Origin: Gammaproteobacteria bacterium
Lineage (GTDB): Bacteria; Pseudomonadota; Gammaproteobacteria; UBA4575
DNA: 9,084 nucleotides
Assembly: GCA_028281205.1 (NCBI GenBank)
Contig: JANQKJ010000370.1
Coordinates: forward strand, 1-9,084
Reading direction: 5' to 3'
Below the pieces are notes generated by a model, which saw nothing but the letters and a program-made list of their open reading frames with translations, ran no database searches and had not been told where the DNA came from. Each line of letters opens with the position of its first letter. Within the stretch, counting starts at the first letter, position 1. This document shows positions 7,984 through 9,084 of the stretch, one piece after another. Position numbers and translations under genes: made by a program.

Positions 7984-8025
7984 ATACTAGTACTTTGTAA
8001 ACAACAACTGCATGATTTGAATCAA
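7984..8025 (-). promoter_or_regulatory. FNR/ANR-type class II promoter of the globin gene
   Basis: Read on the minus strand, TTGAT-TCAA-ATCAT (8025-8012) matches the FNR consensus TTGAT-N4-ATCAA at 9 of 10 positions. Exactly 22 bases downstream lies TAGTAT (7989-7984), 4/6 to the -10 consensus. This is the spacing of a class II FNR promoter, with the box centred at -41.5. The predicted transcript starts near 7977 and leaves a short leader that contains the globin Shine-Dalgarno. No good -35 hexamer is needed in this architecture and none is seen. FNR, ANR, DNR or NnrR-like proteins could all use such a box. Confidence 0.6.
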
Positions 8026-8040
8026 TAATTTTATGACTTA

Positions 8041-8054
8041 TTGATTTGAAGTAA
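8041..8054. promoter_or_regulatory. Weaker second FNR-like site upstream of the globin promoter
   Basis: TTGAT-TTGA-AGTAA has one perfect half-site and 8 of 10 consensus positions. It lies 29 bp (centre to centre) upstream of the better site and shares with it the direct repeat TGATTTGAA (8013-8021 and 8042-8050). It may be a secondary operator or a decayed duplicate. Confidence 0.3.
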
Positions 8055-8066
8055 ATAACTATAACC

Positions 8067-8090
8067 TAGAATCTTTAACAAGAAATTCTA
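8067..8090. repeat. Imperfect inverted repeat upstream of the globin promoter
   Basis: TAGAAT (8067-8072) and ATTCTA (8085-8090) are perfect arms; three further partly paired positions bring the arms to about nine bases around a short AT-rich loop. No T-run follows on either strand. It could be a regulator site; the function is unknown. Confidence 0.3.
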
Positions 8091-8130
8091 TATCGACGAG
8101 TACCGCGGTGACAACATCTCAGCACTCATG

Positions 8131-8172
8131 AGAAAAACTCCTCCCTAACAGCTTATAAAGCTATTAGAGAGG
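8131..8172 (-). terminator. Rho-independent terminator of hsp20
   Basis: Starting 6 bases after the hsp20 stop, the minus-strand RNA folds into a continuous 15-pair stem: arm 8172-8158, loop UAU (8157-8155), arm 8154-8140. Two G-U wobbles replace what are C/A mismatches on the plus strand. A U-run (8137-8133) follows after two bases. The strand bias of the wobbles, and the position of the U-run, show that it serves hsp20 and separates it from the globin promoter. Confidence 0.88.
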
Positions 8173-8178
8173 TCAGTT

Positions 8179-8616
8179 TCACTTAACATCCACAGTGATC
8201 TTCTTTGGCTTAGCAATTTTAGCTTTTCCTACTTTTATTTGTAGTACACCTTTATTAGAGTTGGCAGAGACATTTTCAGGGTCTGCTGTTTCTGGTAAAC
8301 TGAACCTTCTATAAAAACTTCCATGTGAACGTTCTACACGTGAGTATCCTTCTTTCTCAGTTTTAGATTCACTTTCTCTCTCTCCTCGGACTGTTAAGAA
8401 GCCATTTTCCATGCTGACTTCAATATCTTTTGGATCTACGCCGGGAACGTCTGCTTCAATAAGAAAATGGTCATCTTTCTCTGCAATATCGACTGCAGGA
8501 ATCCAATTTGCTGGAGATAGCATATGATCATCGTCTAATTCCAAATTAAAAAAGCGGCTAAGATCCTTCATGTGCGGAAATGCACTTACAAAAGGGTCTT
8601 TAGGTACAAGTTTCAT
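8179..8616 (-). CDS. hsp20: Hsp20/alpha-crystallin small heat-shock protein
   Basis: The 145-residue cytoplasmic holdase chaperone would bind unfolding proteins without ATP and hand them to the DnaK/ClpB systems. A short N-terminal arm (1-38) precedes the alpha-crystallin domain (about 40-130), which begins PAVDIAEKDDHFLIEADVPG and includes the motif GSFYRRFSLPE (99-109) and the family signature A-x-x-x-x-G-V-L (Ala118 to Leu125). The C-terminal tail holds I-T-V (140-142), the I-x-I/V anchor used for oligomer assembly. Length is typical for class A bacterial Hsp20s. The ATG has an excellent Shine-Dalgarno, GGAGG (8628-8624), seven bases upstream. I see no sigma32-type CTTGAA / CCCCAT-T promoter upstream; instead an FNR-type box sits 76 bases before the start. 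It is monocistronic by its terminator and divergent from the CbpM-like gene. Confidence 0.96.
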   Translation of the reverse strand: MKLVPKDPFVSAFPHMKDLSRFFNLELDDDHMLSPANWIPAVDIAEKDDHFLIEADVPGVDPKDIEVSMENGFLTVRGERESESKTEKEGYSRVERSHGSFYRRFSLPETADPENVSANSNKGVLQIKVGKAKIAKPKKITVDVK

Positions 8617-8619
8617 TTA

Positions 8620-8639
8620 TTAACCTCCGTCTAAATTAA
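8620..8639 (-). promoter_or_regulatory. Candidate RNA-thermometer-like hairpin masking the hsp20 Shine-Dalgarno
   Basis: In the hsp20 leader, UUAAUUU (8639-8633) can pair with AGGUUAA (8626-8620) in seven consecutive pairs (five A-U, two G-U) around a six-base loop. The A-G-G of the Shine-Dalgarno faces a run of uridines, as in fourU-type thermometers. An alternative fold pairs GACCUU (8643-8638) with GAGGUU (8627-8622) and masks the same bases. Both helices are weak, as needed for melting with heat. This is inferred by hand folding only. Confidence 0.4.
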
Positions 8640-8685
8640 GGTCTATGTCATACTGCTATTTTTAAAAATTCTATGCAAAATGATA

Positions 8686-8699
8686 TTGATGAAAGTCAA
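8686..8699 (-). promoter_or_regulatory. FNR/ANR-type box proximal to hsp20
   Basis: TTGAT-GAAA-GTCAA matches TTGAT-N4-ATCAA at 9 of 10 positions and is extended by A and T on its two sides. Twenty-two bases further towards hsp20 lies AAAAAT (8663-8658), 4/6 to a -10, giving a class II layout and a start near 8651, with a leader of about 34 bases. The box is clear; the -10 is weak. Confidence 0.55.
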
Positions 8700-8722
8700 T
8701 AATTATTTATATTTGCGTAGTA

Positions 8723-8744
8723 ATGAAATACAGATTTCATGAAA
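8723..8744. repeat. Compound palindrome midway between the two FNR boxes
   Basis: ATGAAAT (8723-8729) and ATTTCAT (8734-8740) form a perfect 7-bp inverted repeat with a 4-base spacer. The second arm overlaps the perfect 10-bp palindrome TTTCATGAAA (8735-8744). The cluster is centred almost halfway between the two FNR boxes (about 44-47 bp from each centre). It may be an operator for another regulator. Confidence 0.35.
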
Positions 8745-8776
8745 CTATAAACAATAGCATGTGTGTTCATACAAGA

Positions 8777-8839
8777 TTGATATATATCAATATGAAAACA
8801 GCACTATGCTTTAGTCTGTAAAGCAAGTCGAAGTATAAT
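8777..8839 (+). promoter_or_regulatory. Perfect FNR/ANR box and -10 element for the cbpM-like gene
   Basis: TTGATATATATCAA (8777-8790) matches the FNR consensus at all ten positions and is part of a 16-bp perfect palindrome (8776-8791). A perfect TATAAT lies at 8834-8839, 26 bases before the ATG, with no matching -35. The box centre is about 61-62 bases upstream of the start predicted from TATAAT, the usual class I activator position. A class II start near 8824 using TAGTCT (8812-8817) is a weaker alternative. Confidence 0.6.
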
Positions 8840-8864
8840 TTAAGATCTATAAGTAGATGTATTC

Positions 8865-9084
8865 ATGAGCAAAAATATTATTTATACCTCGCGCGCAGTT
8901 TGTGTGTTGCATGACTTAACTATCGATACATTGCAGGGAATGGTGGCTTCCGGCATAGCTAAACCTAGAGGCTGTGAGCCTAATAAGTGGACCTTTTCCA
9001 GTTTAGACTATGAGCGAATTGAAGTAGCGGCTAGGTATCTACATTATCTGGATCTGGAGCCGGCTGCTGCAGTAATTGCCTTAG
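8865..9084 (+). CDS. cbpM: CbpM-like chaperone modulator (MerR-type HTH), 3'-truncated by window edge
   Basis: Only the first 73 residues are visible; the frame is open to the end of the window. The sequence aligns by eye along its length with the N-terminal part of E. coli CbpM: YTSRAVCVLHDLTIDTLQ (7-24) corresponds to the first MerR-like helix-turn-helix, GIAKPRG to GVVEPRE, W-T-F (43-45) to W-V-F, and the tail ARYLHYLDLEPAAAVIAL to the second helical segment. In E. coli, CbpM binds the J-domain of the DnaJ paralogue CbpA and blocks its DnaK co-chaperone activity; a DNA-binding role is not established. The start at ATG 8865 is the only one possible nearby, since the upstream ATG (8857) hits a stop after three codons; the Shine-Dalgarno is weak. 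cbpM usually adjoins cbpA; no cbpA lies within the window, so it may follow on the right. The gene is divergent from hsp20 across an FNR-box region of 248 bp. Confidence 0.8.
   Translation, partial: MSKNIIYTSRAVCVLHDLTIDTLQGMVASGIAKPRGCEPNKWTFSSLDYERIEVAARYLHYLDLEPAAAVIAL

Noticed and set aside
8617..8864. Heat-shock sigma32 promoter for hsp20 or the cbpM-like gene
   Set aside because: No CTTGAA-type -35 paired with a CCCCAT-type -10 was found on either strand.
1..9084. Mobile element, phage, CRISPR array, toxin-antitoxin or defence system
   Set aside because: No transposase, integrase, repeat-spacer pattern, paired small toxin/antitoxin frames or defence domains are present; all large frames fit ordinary chromosomal families.

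Overview
The window is AT-rich, densely coded chromosomal DNA. The protein families (CNNM/CBS protein without a CorC domain, GldA-like ATPase plus GldF-GldG fusion, NavAb-type sodium channel, Vitreoscilla-type globin, CbpM-like chaperone modulator) and the FNR/ANR-type operators suggest a gammaproteobacterium. The species cannot be named from sequence alone. There is no transposase, integrase, phage gene, CRISPR array, tRNA or rRNA. Two genes are cut by the window edges: a CNNM/CBS membrane protein on the left and a CbpM-like gene on the right.

Left half, plus strand (1-6277): the tail of a CNNM/CBS-pair membrane protein, a small DUF2314-like protein, a two-gene ABC exporter-type unit (GldA-like ATPase overlapping by 14 bp a 935-residue GldF-GldG fusion), and a bacterial voltage-gated sodium channel (BacNaV) with intact voltage sensor, TLESWSM filter and C-terminal coiled coil. 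All of these are membrane or cytoplasmic housekeeping/transport genes with short gaps. The channel converges on the minus-strand genes with only 23 bp between stop codons.

Right half, mostly minus strand (6301-9084): an APC-family amino acid permease lies 19 bp downstream of a single-domain globin, so the two probably form a globin-permease operon. Upstream lies an Hsp20 small heat-shock protein with a clear intrinsic terminator. Hsp20 is divergent from a CbpM-like (MerR-type HTH) chaperone modulator that runs off the right edge.

The most interesting signal is regulatory. The hsp20-cbpM intergenic region carries one perfect FNR/ANR box (TTGAT-N4-ATCAA) and one 9/10 box, and the globin promoter region carries another 9/10 box placed at exactly class II spacing from a -10-like hexamer. 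This suggests that globin, permease, Hsp20 and the CbpM-like protein form a locally clustered low-oxygen or nitric-oxide stress regulon. In addition, the hsp20 leader can fold so that its Shine-Dalgarno is paired with a U-run, as in RNA thermometers. I found no evidence of a wholly new enzymatic or defence system here; the novelty, if any, is in this regulatory arrangement.
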